64,000 bases of DNA, taken from NCBI GenBank assembly GCA_023398815.1, contig JAEWRW010000020.1, positions 199,400 to 263,399 on the forward strand, written 5' to 3'. The DNA is from Bacillota bacterium (GTDB lineage: Bacteria; Bacillota; Clostridia; Christensenellales; UMGS416). Below the pieces are notes generated by a model, which was not told where the DNA came from, made no database searches, and saw nothing but the letters and a program-made list of their open reading frames with translations. Numbering within the stretch: the first letter of the stretch is position 1; each line of letters starts with the position of its first letter. Below are positions 34,818 to 44,024 of the stretch, piece by piece. Made by a program: the position numbers and the translations under genes.

Positions 34818-36109
34818 TCGCGGTGCAGCGGCTGGACGACGCGGGGCGCAGGGCCTTCTTGGCCCGGCTGGCAGGGCGGGAGCGCGGCATCCCCGCCGAC
34901 GTGCGGGAGACCGCGCGCGCCATTGTGGAGGATGTGCGCACCCGCGGGGACGAGGCGGCCTTTGCCTACACCGAGCGGTTTGACGGTGTGCGGCTGATGG
35001 CGGACACGCTCACGGTGAGCGAGGCGGAGATCAACGCCGCCGTGGCGGCTGTGCCCGCCGAGGTGCTGCGGGCCATGGAGCGAGCGGCTGAGAACATCAC
35101 CGCCTTCCACCGGCGGCAGGTGCAGCAGAGCTGGCTCGACATGACCCCTGGGAGCCTGCTGGGGCAGAAGATCACGCCTCTCTCCCGCGTGGCGGTGTAT
35201 GTGCCCGGCGGGCGGGCGGCCTACCCGTCGTCCGTGCTCATGAACGTGCTGCCGGCCAAAGTCGCCGGCGTGGGGGAAATCTGCGTGACAACGCCGCCCC
35301 AGCGGGACGGCACGGTGTACACCAACACGCTGGCCGCTGCCAAGGTTGCCGGGGTGGACCGGGTGTACAAGCTGGGCGGAGCCCAGGCCATCGCGGCCTT
35401 TGCCTATGGCACGGCTCTCATTCCCCGGGTGGACAAGATCACCGGCCCCGGCAACATCTATGTGGCTGCTGCCAAGCGGGAGGTCTTCGGTGCCGTGGGC
35501 ATTGACAGCATCGCCGGGCCCAGCGAGGTGCTCATCGTCGCAGACGGCACGGCCAACCCGCGCTTTGTGGCCGCCGACCTGCTGGCGCAGGCCGAGCACG
35601 ACCCCATGGCCTCGGCGACCCTCGTGACTGACAGCGCTGAGCTTGCCGCTGCCGTGGCGCGGGAGCTGGAGGTGCAGCTGGCCACCCTGAGCCGGCAGGA
35701 GATCGCCGCTGCTTCCCTGCGGGACTACGGTGCACTGCTGGTGACGGACACGCTGCAGGCTGCGATGGAGCTTGCCAATGAGCTGGCGCCCGAGCACATG
35801 GAGCTCATGGTGCGCGAGCCCATGGAGTGGCTGGGGCAGGTGCGTAACGCCGGCGCGGTGTTCCTGGGTGACAGCACGCCTGAACCGCTGGGCGACTACC
35901 TGGCCGGCCCCAACCACGTGCTGCCCACCGGCGGCACGGCGCGGTTCTTCTCGCCCCTTTCTGTCGATGACTTTGTGAAGAAAACCTCGGTGCTCTACCA
36001 CAGTAGGGAGAAGCTCGCTGAGGTTTGGAAGGACGTGGAAGCCTTCGCCCGGAGCGAGGGGCTGACGGCCCACGCCCGTTCGGCATCCATACGGTTTGAG
36101 GAGGAGTGA
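34814..36109 (+). CDS. hisD: Histidinol dehydrogenase
   Basis: 431 residues. Catalyses the last two oxidations, L-histidinol to L-histidine, with NAD+ and zinc. Recognisable blocks: YVPGGRAAYPSSVLMN, GAQAIAAFAYGT, KITGPGNIYV, AGPSEVLIVAD, LAQAEHDPMA (zinc and catalytic region), APEHMEL and GPNHVLPTGGTARF. ATGA overlap with hisG. Confidence 0.97.
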   Translation: MIAVQRLDDAGRRAFLARLAGRERGIPADVRETARAIVEDVRTRGDEAAFAYTERFDGVRLMADTLTVSEAEINAAVAAVPAEVLRAMERAAENITAFHRRQVQQSWLDMTPGSLLGQKITPLSRVAVYVPGGRAAYPSSVLMNVLPAKVAGVGEICVTTPPQRDGTVYTNTLAAAKVAGVDRVYKLGGAQAIAAFAYGTALIPRVDKITGPGNIYVAAAKREVFGAVGIDSIAGPSEVLIVADGTANPRFVAADLLAQAEHDPMASATLVTDSAELAAAVARELEVQLATLSRQEIAAASLRDYGALLVTDTLQAAMELANELAPEHMELMVREPMEWLGQVRNAGAVFLGDSTPEPLGDYLAGPNHVLPTGGTARFFSPLSVDDFVKKTSVLYHSREKLAEVWKDVEAFARSEGLTAHARSASIRFEEE

Positions 36110-36112
36110 CCC

Positions 36113-36697
36113 ATGCGCAGCGCACTGGTGACCCGGGCAACCAACGAGACAAAGATTGAGGTGTCCATCACGCTGGATGGCGACGGCACCGCCGGCGTGG
36201 CCACCGGCATCGGCTTTTTCGACCACATGCTAACTCTGCTGGCGCGCCACGGCATGCTGACGCTGACGGTGCGGGCCGAGGGCGACCTGCAGGTGGACGC
36301 CCACCACACCGTGGAGGATGTTGGCATCGCCCTGGGGCAGGCGCTCAAGGAGGCTCTGGGAGACAAGCGCGGCATCACGCGCTATGGCTCCTGCATGCTG
36401 CCGATGGACGAAACGCTGGCCCTGGCCGCGGTTGACATCAGCGGCCGCCCGTTCCTGGTGTTTGAGGGCGACCTGCCCGAGGGCCGGCTGGGGGACTTTG
36501 AGATTGAGACGACCGAGGAGTTCTTCCGGGCGTTCGCGTTCGCCGCGGGGCTGACGCTGCACCTGAAGGTGCTCTATGGCCGCAACACCCACCACAAGAT
36601 TGAGGCGCTGTTCAAGGCCTGTGGCCGGGCGCTGCGGCAGGCTGCCGCCGCCGACCCGCTGGAGTCGGGCATCCCATCCACCAAAGGAGTGCTGTAA
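36113..36697 (+). CDS. hisB: Imidazoleglycerol-phosphate dehydratase
   Basis: 194 residues, a monofunctional dehydratase without the histidinol-phosphatase half found in enterobacteria. It removes water from imidazole glycerol phosphate at a dimanganese site. Diagnostic motifs: GFFDHMLTLLARHG, DAHHTVEDVGI (metal-binding His/Glu), and NTHHKIEALFKA. Starts 3 bases after hisD, with GAGGAG. Confidence 0.97.
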   Translation: MRSALVTRATNETKIEVSITLDGDGTAGVATGIGFFDHMLTLLARHGMLTLTVRAEGDLQVDAHHTVEDVGIALGQALKEALGDKRGITRYGSCMLPMDETLALAAVDISGRPFLVFEGDLPEGRLGDFEIETTEEFFRAFAFAAGLTLHLKVLYGRNTHHKIEALFKACGRALRQAAAADPLESGIPSTKGVL

Positions 36698-37306
36698 ATG
36701 GCGAAGCTGGCAATCATCGACTATGGCATGGGGAACCTCCGCAGTGTGCAGAAGGCCTTTGAGCACATCGGCGTGACGGCGGACATCACCGATGATCCGA
36801 ACACGATCGCCCGGGCCGACGGCGCCGTGCTGCCGGGTGTGGGGGCCTATGCTGACTGCATGAAGAACCTGACCGAGGCCGGCCTGGTGCCGGTGGTGCG
36901 GCAGGTTGCGGAGTCTGGCCGTCCGTTCCTGGGCATCTGCCTGGGGCTGCAACTCTTGTTTGAGCGCTCCGAGGAGGGCGGCAACTTCGTGGGGCTGGGC
37001 ATTCTGCCGGGCCGGGTGGTGGCCATCCCTCCGGGGCGGAAGATCCCACACATGGGTTGGAACACCCTGCAGGTGCTGCAGCGCAATCCGCTCTTCGCGG
37101 GGCTTCCGGAGGAGGCCTACGTCTACTTTGTCCATTCCTTCCACGCCCTGCCGGCTGACCCGGCGCTGCTGGCGGCTACCTGTGACTACGGCGTGCCGGT
37201 GACGGCGGCGGTGGCGCGGGGCAATCTCTTCGCCACCCAGTTCCACCCGGAGAAAAGCGGCGACGTGGGGCTTCAAATTCTGCGGAACTTCGGGGGGCTG
37301 CTATGA
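36698..37306 (+). CDS. hisH: Imidazole glycerol phosphate synthase, glutamine amidotransferase subunit
   Basis: 202 residues. Class I amidotransferase that supplies ammonia to HisF. Nucleophile Cys in LGICLGLQLLF; the His/Glu of the triad lie in FHPEKS. It opens with IIDYGMGNLRSVQKA. It directly abuts hisB, with AAAGGAG overlapping the hisB end. Confidence 0.97.
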   Translation: MAKLAIIDYGMGNLRSVQKAFEHIGVTADITDDPNTIARADGAVLPGVGAYADCMKNLTEAGLVPVVRQVAESGRPFLGICLGLQLLFERSEEGGNFVGLGILPGRVVAIPPGRKIPHMGWNTLQVLQRNPLFAGLPEEAYVYFVHSFHALPADPALLAATCDYGVPVTAAVARGNLFATQFHPEKSGDVGLQILRNFGGLL

Positions 37307-38034
37307 TCGTCTATCCTGCCATCGACTTAAAGGGTGGTCAGTGCGTGCGCCTCAAGCAGGGCGACATGGCCCAGGCCACGGTGTATGGTACCGACCCCGC
37401 CGCCATGGCGCGCAGTTTTGCGGCCCAGGGTGCCCAGTGGCTACACGTAGTGGACTTGGATGGCGCGTTCGCCGGCGACTCCCGCAATCTCGAGGCCATC
37501 GAGGCCATTGTGGCGGTGGGGCTGCCGGTGCAGGTGGGCGGGGGCCTGCGCAGCATCGCCCACTTGGAGCGCATGCTGGGGGAGATTGGCGCGACGCGGG
37601 CCATCCTTGGCACTGCCGCCCTGCGCGACCGGGCCTTCCTGGCTGAGGCTGTGGGTCGCTGGGGGGCGGAGCGCATCGCCGTGGGCATCGACGCCCGCGA
37701 TGGCCGGGTGGCCGTCAATGGCTGGGCGGAGCTGACCGACCAGACGCCCGTTGCCCTCGCGAGCGAGGTTGCCGCCCTGGGCGTGCGCACCATCGTCTAC
37801 ACCGACATTTCCCGGGACGGCATGTTGTCCGGCCCGAACTTCAAAGCGACGGCCCGGCTCATTGCCGAAACCGGGCTGGATGTCATCCTCTCCGGCGGCG
37901 TGGGCGCGCCGGAGCATGTGCGCCGCGCGAGGGAGATTGGCGCGGCCGGGGCCATCGTCGGCAAAGCGATTTACACAGGGGCGGTGGTTTTGAAAGACGC
38001 CATCGCCCTGGGAGGGCAAGATGCTGACCTGTAG
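37303..38034 (+). CDS. hisA: ProFAR isomerase
   Basis: 243 residues. TIM-barrel isomerase converting ProFAR to PRFAR. The N-terminal catalytic Asp lies in YPAIDLKGGQCVRL and the second in YTDISRDGM; phosphate loops are VGGGLRS and SGGVGAPEH. ATGA overlap with hisH. Confidence 0.96.
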   Translation: MIVYPAIDLKGGQCVRLKQGDMAQATVYGTDPAAMARSFAAQGAQWLHVVDLDGAFAGDSRNLEAIEAIVAVGLPVQVGGGLRSIAHLERMLGEIGATRAILGTAALRDRAFLAEAVGRWGAERIAVGIDARDGRVAVNGWAELTDQTPVALASEVAALGVRTIVYTDISRDGMLSGPNFKATARLIAETGLDVILSGGVGAPEHVRRAREIGAAGAIVGKAIYTGAVVLKDAIALGGQDADL

Positions 38035-38803
38035 AGTGATCCCCTGCCTGGACGTGCGGGACGGCAGGGTCGTCAAGGGAGTGAACTTCGTCAACATCCG
38101 TGACGCCGGCGACCCGGTGGAGGTCGCTCGCATGTACAACGAGGCAGGGGCCGATGAGCTCACGTTTCTGGACATTACCGCGTCCTCCGACAAGCGCGAC
38201 ATCATCCTCGACGTGGTGGCCCGCACCGCCGACCAGGTGTTCATCCCGCTCACCGTGGGCGGCGGCATCCGCACCCTCGATGACTTTCGGCGCATCCTGA
38301 AGGCCGGGGCGGACAAGATATCGGTAAACTCCTCCGCCCTGCAGGACCCGCGGCTCATATCCGACGCGGCGTGGCGCTTCGGTACCCAGTGCGTGGTGGT
38401 GGCCATCGACGCCAAGCGCCGGCCCGACGGCGGGTGGGAGTGCTACCTCAACGGCGGGCGCGTACCCACCGGTAAGGACGCTGTGGAATGGGCCATTGAG
38501 GCTGAGCGGCTGGGGGCGGGGGAGATCCTGCTGACCAGCATGGACACCGATGGCACAAAAGCCGGCTACGACATTGGGCTCACCCGCGCCGTCACCGACG
38601 CGGTCAACATCCCGGTCATCGCCTCCGGCGGGGCCGGCACGCTGGAGCACTTTGCCGATGTGGTGCGGGAAGCCCACGCCGACGCCGTGCTGGCGGCATC
38701 GCTCTTTCACTACAAGGAATTGGAAATCAACGCGGTGAAGCGCTACCTGAAGGAGCGCGGCATCCCGGTCAGAATGCAGGAGGAAACTACATGCAACTGG
38801 TAG
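38021..38803 (+). CDS. hisF: Imidazole glycerol phosphate synthase, cyclase subunit
   Basis: 260 residues. TIM-barrel cyclase partner of HisH that produces imidazole glycerol phosphate and AICAR. Catalytic Asp residues lie in IPCLDVRDGRVVKGVNF and VVAIDAKR; phosphate-binding loops are VGGGIRT and ASGGAGT. Overlaps hisA by 14 bases. Confidence 0.97.
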   Translation: MLTCRVIPCLDVRDGRVVKGVNFVNIRDAGDPVEVARMYNEAGADELTFLDITASSDKRDIILDVVARTADQVFIPLTVGGGIRTLDDFRRILKAGADKISVNSSALQDPRLISDAAWRFGTQCVVVAIDAKRRPDGGWECYLNGGRVPTGKDAVEWAIEAERLGAGEILLTSMDTDGTKAGYDIGLTRAVTDAVNIPVIASGGAGTLEHFADVVREAHADAVLAASLFHYKELEINAVKRYLKERGIPVRMQEETTCNW

Positions 38804-39420
38804 GAACACTCAAGGACATCCGCTTCAATGAAAAAGGTTTGGTGCCCGCCGTGGCACAGGATGTGGCCACTGGCGCGGTGCTGATGGTGGCATACATGAA
38901 CGCCGAATCGGTGCAGGAGACCATCCGCACCGGCCAAGCCACCTATTACAGCCGCAGCCGCGAAAAGCTGTGGCGGAAGGGCGAAACCTCCGGCCACGTG
39001 CAGACCGTGCGGGAGATGGTGCTGGACTGCGACGGCGATACCATCCTGCTGAAGGTGGAGCAGAACGGCCCGGCCTGCCATACCAATTCCTATTCCTGCT
39101 TCCACCAGCCCATTGCCCGGGCAGATGGCCCTGCCCGCCCCGGGTTTGAGGCGCTGAGCCGCGAGTTCGCTACGATCCTCGACCGCAAGGAGCACCCGAA
39201 GGAGGGGTCATACACCAATTACCTCTTTGACAAGGGTGTGGAGAAGATCTGCAAGAAGGTGGGTGAGGAGTCGTCGGAAGTCATCATCGCCGCGATGAAG
39301 GGCAGCAACGACGAGATGCGCTATGAGATTGCCGACCTCCTCTACCACACCATGGTGCTGATGGCCAACCAGGGACTCTCTTGGGAGGACGTGCTGGCCG
39401 AGGTGGCCGCGCGCAAGTGA
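38791..39420 (+). CDS. hisI: Bifunctional phosphoribosyl-AMP cyclohydrolase / phosphoribosyl-ATP pyrophosphatase
   Basis: 209 residues, a HisI-HisE fusion. The HisI half (about 1-110) has YYSRSREKLWRKGETSGH and the metal motif DCDGDTILLKVEQNGPACHT. The HisE half (about 120-209) has KVGEESSEVIIAA and EIADLLYH. It performs steps 2 and 3 of the pathway. Overlaps hisF by 13 bases and is the last operon gene. A hisC aminotransferase and a histidinol-phosphatase are absent from the cluster and must lie elsewhere. Confidence 0.96.
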   Translation: MQLVGTLKDIRFNEKGLVPAVAQDVATGAVLMVAYMNAESVQETIRTGQATYYSRSREKLWRKGETSGHVQTVREMVLDCDGDTILLKVEQNGPACHTNSYSCFHQPIARADGPARPGFEALSREFATILDRKEHPKEGSYTNYLFDKGVEKICKKVGEESSEVIIAAMKGSNDEMRYEIADLLYHTMVLMANQGLSWEDVLAEVAARK

Positions 39421-39580
39421 CCCATTCTTCATAAAGGGAATGGCAGCGCCACAAATGATGAGATCGTCGTGAGTGCTAACTCAGGCGCGGCCATCGGCAC
39501 CCGAGCATCGCGCGGATGGCACGGATTTATTCATCGTGCCAGCTATAAGGCTCTTTGGAATGCTGCGCGGGCATGACAAG

Positions 39581-39624
39581 AGCAGGAGGGCCGTGGTTCC
39601 CGAGGGAATCACGGCCTTCCTGCT
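39581..39624 (+). terminator. Long stem-loop after the his operon
   Basis: A 21-bp stem (39581-39601 with 39604-39624, two G-U pairs) lies 160 bases past hisIE and just past the stop of the convergent sensor gene. A modest T-rich tail follows. It probably terminates both transcripts. Confidence 0.6.
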
Positions 39625-39650
39625 TTCAGCGGCGGGGCTTGTGGTGAGCA

Positions 39651-40661
39651 TCAAAGGCCGGAAGCCTTGCCGGGTTGGCCGCTGTTGGTCATCTGGGTGT
39701 ACAAATCCGACAGGGGCAGCAGGATGCTCCGGGCAATCAGATGAGCGCCGAACGCGGTGGTGGCCAGCTGCAGCAGCACCAGCAGGCTATAGGCGATGTT
39801 GAGCGTCAGCAACTGCTGAGCCATATCCACATGGAGGCTGACCGCAATGCTGTTGGTGGAGTCGTTCAAGGGGTACCGAGTCAGCAGGTCATTGCGCGGG
39901 GTCAGCAAATAGGTCTCGTCCCGCATGCTTTGGAAGGCCTCCACATCCGGTTGATAAGCCGAGGTGTTGTTTGGCGCGGCGAAGTAGGTGCCCTGCGTAT
40001 TGACAAGATAGACGTTGGTGTGTGAAAAGATGCTGCTCACGTTGTTGAAGTAGTAGTCGTAGATGCGATCCACCTGGGTGTTGACCAGAATGAACCCAAG
40101 GGTCACGCCCGTTTCATCGTAAACGGGAGCCAGATAGGAGAAAACGCCGTTGGCGGTGGAGGTCGACGGCAACTCGGGGATGTTTTCGCTGCGATACCAC
40201 CACAACGCGCTGGAAGGACGCTCTTTGGCTCCCGCGTCCTTGAGCAAATCATCAAGCGAGGGCGGCCAGCCGCTGTTGCTGGAGAGATATACATGGCCGT
40301 AATTGTCATAGATGGCAAAGCTTCGAATGTTGTAATTGGTCAGCAGCACATAATCCAGTTGCTTGTTGAGCGTGCTGCTGTAGGTGCTTTTGCGCAAATC
40401 ATCGAGCACCTTGGAACTGGTGGTGAGCAGCTTGACCGTCTCCTCCATGTACTGCATGTAGAGCGCCACGTTGCGGTTGCGCTGTGTAATGTTCTGCACG
40501 GCCAGTTCCACGAAGTTTCCGGTGATGTTGTTGCGAATGGTGCGGTAGGCAATAGCGCTGGAGCAGAGAATGACCAGAGCGATGAACCAGAATAGGATCT
40601 GGTGTATTTTGATGCCCAGTGTTTGGAACACCCAGCCACCACCCCTGTTCGTTTTTCTCAT
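39651..40661 (-). CDS. Membrane Cache-type sensor resembling a YesM kinase without its kinase domain
   Basis: 336 residues. Membrane helices at about 12-33 and 295-317 enclose a ~260-residue extracellular sensor with dCache-like features (RSFAIYDNYGHVYLSSNSG, VSLHVDMAQQLL). The protein stops about 25 residues after the second helix, exactly where HAMP and histidine-kinase domains normally begin. The 230 bases beyond the stop contain no kinase remnant in any frame. Either a 3'-truncated kinase or a genuine sensor-only accessory protein for the adjacent YesN/YesM system. The start at 40661 has only a weak upstream GAGGG. Confidence 0.7.
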   Translation of the reverse strand: MRKTNRGGGWVFQTLGIKIHQILFWFIALVILCSSAIAYRTIRNNITGNFVELAVQNITQRNRNVALYMQYMEETVKLLTTSSKVLDDLRKSTYSSTLNKQLDYVLLTNYNIRSFAIYDNYGHVYLSSNSGWPPSLDDLLKDAGAKERPSSALWWYRSENIPELPSTSTANGVFSYLAPVYDETGVTLGFILVNTQVDRIYDYYFNNVSSIFSHTNVYLVNTQGTYFAAPNNTSAYQPDVEAFQSMRDETYLLTPRNDLLTRYPLNDSTNSIAVSLHVDMAQQLLTLNIAYSLLVLLQLATTAFGAHLIARSILLPLSDLYTQMTNSGQPGKASGL

Positions 40662-40724
40662 TATAGCACCCGTTTCCCTCACCGCAAGAGCAGAAGGCCA
40701 CTGTACGCGCCGATTGGCTGGGAA

Positions 40725-40788
40725 GCAGAAATGCCTGCCTCTTTGCAGGATTGTCCGCCTCAAAAAGCAATATGGTTGGTAATATTGC
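40725..40788 (+). promoter_or_regulatory. Promoter and operator region of the YesN/YesM operon
   Basis: GCAGAAATGCCTG (40725-40737) and GCAGGATTGTCCG (40745-40757) form a degenerate direct repeat that recurs in front of the sugar ABC operon. Downstream, an extended -10, TGGTAATAT (-10 at 40780-40785), lies inside a 7-bp inverted repeat GCAATAT/ATATTGC (40767-40773, 40782-40788). No good -35 is present, consistent with activation. Confidence 0.45.
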
Positions 40789-40874
40789 TGATAGATCCTC
40801 CCTCAATATGTGTTAAAATAAATAAAAAATAGCGTTTCTTCCCTTCCGATCATTCGAAGCGAGGTGGAGGCGGC

Positions 40875-42149
40875 ATGCTCACAATGGTGGTCATTGACGA
40901 TGAGTATTATTTGCGCCAGGGAGTCCGGCAAATTGCCGACTGGTCGCAGATGGGTATTGAGATCGTCGGGGATGCGGCCGACGGGGAGGCGGGGTTGGGC
41001 TTGGTGCTCCGGCAGAAGCCGGACATCCTGCTCATGGACATCCGTATGCCCATCCTCAACGGCCTGGAGCTGATGAAGGAACTGCGGCCCTTCCAGATGG
41101 AATGCGCCATCATTGTGCTGAGTGGGTTCAGCGACTTTGAGTATGCCAGGGTCGCCATGGAGAACGGAGCCTTCGCCTATCTGCTCAAACCGGTGGACAA
41201 GGAGGAACTCATCGGCGCTGTCTGCCGGGCTGCCAAGGAGATCGAGCAGAAACGGCGTCAGCAAGCCTACTACGACAAGCTGCACGCCGAGTTATCCTCC
41301 CTACGGCAGCAGTTCATCCGTGATGTGTGCTTGGGTCTTCTGGCGGATGACGCGGTCATCCGGGAGAGGGCTGCTTTTCTGCAGATGTCGCGCGATGACG
41401 ATCCATTTCTTTCCCTTGTCATCCGGCTGGACGACCGGGAGCTTCTGGAGGAAAAACTGGGGCAGGAGACCGCCAACGGCCTGTTGCATGCCGTCACGGG
41501 GCGGTTGGTGGAGTTTTTCTTGAGCGGGCAGGCGCTTCCGGGCTCGGTCTTTGTCCTCACCCCGGGGGAGTGGTGTGTGTTGGGTCACCCGCAGAGCGGC
41601 GACGATTCCAAGGCGGGGCAGTTGGCGCTGCAGGCGGGCGAGGCGCTCGCGGGGCAGTTGCAGTCCCAGTTCCGGCACACGTTTTCCATCGGCATCAGCG
41701 ATCTTCATCAGGACATCCGGCACATGCGCAAGGCGTTCCTGCAGGCGGCGGAGGCGTGCCGGGTGAAGGTGCTGCCGGAGCGCAGCAGCGTGGCGGCTTA
41801 CCAGGCCGTGGGCATGGCCGGCAGCCGACGGGAGATCGCAGACATCCTTGGTTACATCCGCAATCATTATCAGGAGAACATAACGGTGGCGACGGTGAGC
41901 CGACAATTGTTCATCAGCCCCTCGCACCTGATGCACATGCTCAAAAATGAGCTGGGTCTGACGTTCAACGACTGTGTCACCAACTGCCGGATCGAGGCGG
42001 CCAAGAGCCTGCTGCAGAATTCTGGCCAGAAGGTGCAGGATGTTTCGCGATCGGTGGGGTATCGCGACGCCAAGTATTTTGCCAGCGTGTTCCGCAAGGC
42101 AACGGGGTTCTATCCCAAGGAGTATGCCAGGCTGAAGGCACGGCAATGA
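40875..42149 (+). CDS. YesN-type response regulator with AraC DNA-binding domain
   Basis: 424 residues. Receiver 1-125 with acidic Asp8/Asp9 and phospho-acceptor Asp55 (LLMDIRMP), and Lys in YLLKPVDKEEL. The middle region (about 130-310) is of the variable YesN linker type. The C-terminal AraC double helix-turn-helix (about 318-424) has NITVATVSRQLFISPSHL and DVSRSVGYRDAKYFASVFRK. GTGGAGG upstream; ATGA overlap with the kinase gene. With the kinase it should control the downstream sugar ABC transporter. Confidence 0.93.
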   Translation: MLTMVVIDDEYYLRQGVRQIADWSQMGIEIVGDAADGEAGLGLVLRQKPDILLMDIRMPILNGLELMKELRPFQMECAIIVLSGFSDFEYARVAMENGAFAYLLKPVDKEELIGAVCRAAKEIEQKRRQQAYYDKLHAELSSLRQQFIRDVCLGLLADDAVIRERAAFLQMSRDDDPFLSLVIRLDDRELLEEKLGQETANGLLHAVTGRLVEFFLSGQALPGSVFVLTPGEWCVLGHPQSGDDSKAGQLALQAGEALAGQLQSQFRHTFSIGISDLHQDIRHMRKAFLQAAEACRVKVLPERSSVAAYQAVGMAGSRREIADILGYIRNHYQENITVATVSRQLFISPSHLMHMLKNELGLTFNDCVTNCRIEAAKSLLQNSGQKVQDVSRSVGYRDAKYFASVFRKATGFYPKEYARLKARQ

Positions 42150-43939
42150 ACGGAGCGCTGCTGGGTGTAGTTGGCTTTCTGCGCCGGTTCAAGATTCCCA
42201 ACCGCATTGTCGGCTTTTTGCTCCTGTGCCTGTTTTTGAGTCTGCTGCTGGGCATTTTTCTCTCCAGTCAGATCACCTACAAGCTCACCGAATCCTACAT
42301 CTACGACTATGTGGAGTCGGCCCAGGGGCAGGTGGTCACAGGGGTGGAGTCCATCCTGGACGAGATGATCATGACCACACTGCGTATCAAAAACAACTGG
42401 GATTTCTACTCCATCTTTCTGGATGGCAGCCAAGGCTACAATGAGAAGCGGGCTGCCGCGCGCAGCGGTTTTTCTACCCTGCTCTCAGACTCGGACAAGA
42501 CCTACATCGGCGCCATTTATGTGGTGGATCAGGCTGGTGACGTCTACGACGTTTACGGAAGCCTTGGTTCTCCGTCAGCGCCTGATTCGCTGTATCTGGC
42601 GGCGCTCTATGACAACCAGCGCCCGCCGGACACGGTAGTGACGGATGAGCATGGAAGGGGATACATCCTCTACAGCACCCGCTTTTACAATTTTTACACC
42701 GGGCAGAACATCGGTCATCTAGTGCTCTACATCCGTGAGAGCGTCATTCGCTCCGTCTATGAGGAGATCATTCCCGATCTGGGCTATTCCTTTGCGCTGT
42801 CAGGGAACCGGCTGTTCCTCTCCCATCCGGACGCACTCCTGCTGGGCACGCAGGCCGATTCCCTCGCGCTCTACAGCAGCGAGGAGGCCTTTGCCGTGCA
42901 GGCTGGCGAGGTGGACGGCAACAAGTCCATCCTGGCGGAGCACCGGCTGAGCCAGCGCATGATCCAGCTGGGTTTTGACTGGAAGATCGTCAGTGTCATG
43001 CCCTATCGCCAGCTGTTTGGCGTGGTGCCGCACATCCGGCGCAGCATCGTTTTGGTGGAGGTTGGCATGCTCCTGCTGGCGCTTTTCCCCACGCTGTTCA
43101 TTTCCCGCCGGCTCACCGCGTCCCTCTCGGCTCTCAAATACAAGGTCAACGACTTTGGCAAGAAGTCGCTCGATGTGTTCATCCAGCCCCGGGCAAACGA
43201 CGAGATTGCCGAGCTGGAGACGAGCTTCCATGAGATGGTGGTGCGCATCCACGACCTCATCGAGAAGAACAACGAAGAAAAGGAACGGCAGCGCGAGATG
43301 GAGCTGCTGGCGCTGCAGGCACAGATCAACCCGCATTTTCTCTACAACACCCTCGACACCATCGGCTGGATTGCCAAAATCAAACAGCAGGACGACATCG
43401 AGGCGCTGGTGCAGCAGTTGGCGCGCTTCTTCCGCCTGAGCCTCCACAAGGGGGATAAATTCATCCGGGTGGAGGAGGAGATTCAACTGGTGCAGAGCTT
43501 TGTGTTCATCCAGCAGATGCTGCGCCCCAACACCTTTGACATCGAGTACGATGTGCCTGAGACGATCCGCTCCCAAAGGATGCTCAAGCTGGTGCTGCAG
43601 CCCCTGGTGGAAAACGCCATACGCCACGGGGTGGAAGGGCTCCGACGCAAAGGCCGCATCACCGTGCGTGCCTGGTGGGAGGCGGGGGACATCTGCATCG
43701 AAGTGGCCGACGATGGTGCGGGCTTTGACACCGCTTTGGTGGATTTCCGTGAGGTTCGCAATGAGATCGGACGAAGGAGCGGCTACGGCCTTTTCAACGT
43801 GGACGAGCGCATCCGCATCGAATATGGCCCGCGGTACGGCCTGGTCATCCAGAGCAAACCGGGGGCGGGCACGCGGGCGATGGTGCGCTTCAGCAAGCGG
43901 GACGAAGAGCCCCTGCCCACGGCCTCCTCCGCGCTCTAA
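42146..43939 (+). CDS. YesM-type sensor histidine kinase
   Basis: 597 residues. Membrane helices at about 20-43 and 291-311 enclose an extracellular dCache-like sensor of ~245 residues. Then HAMP (about 315-370) and a His_kinase domain of the LytS/YesM type with LQAQINPHFLYNTLDTI (phospho-His), followed by an ATPase domain (VLQPLVENAIRHG, DDGAGFD, SGYGLFNVDERI). Coupled to the regulator gene by a 4-base overlap. The genomic order suggests it senses an extracellular oligosaccharide or its binding protein. Confidence 0.93.
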   Translation: MNGALLGVVGFLRRFKIPNRIVGFLLLCLFLSLLLGIFLSSQITYKLTESYIYDYVESAQGQVVTGVESILDEMIMTTLRIKNNWDFYSIFLDGSQGYNEKRAAARSGFSTLLSDSDKTYIGAIYVVDQAGDVYDVYGSLGSPSAPDSLYLAALYDNQRPPDTVVTDEHGRGYILYSTRFYNFYTGQNIGHLVLYIRESVIRSVYEEIIPDLGYSFALSGNRLFLSHPDALLLGTQADSLALYSSEEAFAVQAGEVDGNKSILAEHRLSQRMIQLGFDWKIVSVMPYRQLFGVVPHIRRSIVLVEVGMLLLALFPTLFISRRLTASLSALKYKVNDFGKKSLDVFIQPRANDEIAELETSFHEMVVRIHDLIEKNNEEKERQREMELLALQAQINPHFLYNTLDTIGWIAKIKQQDDIEALVQQLARFFRLSLHKGDKFIRVEEEIQLVQSFVFIQQMLRPNTFDIEYDVPETIRSQRMLKLVLQPLVENAIRHGVEGLRRKGRITVRAWWEAGDICIEVADDGAGFDTALVDFREVRNEIGRRSGYGLFNVDERIRIEYGPRYGLVIQSKPGAGTRAMVRFSKRDEEPLPTASSAL

Positions 43940-44024
43940 TTCCATCGCCGTGCCGCGGTGGCCCGTGCGCTTGGAGCAAGCGAAAGGATGCGCAATCCGC
44001 CTCTTTCGACAAACCGAAAACGCA

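Noticed and set aside
34553..36226. 557-residue minus-strand open frame opposite hisG-hisD
   Set aside because: Shadow of two essential pathway genes; no similarity or start signals.
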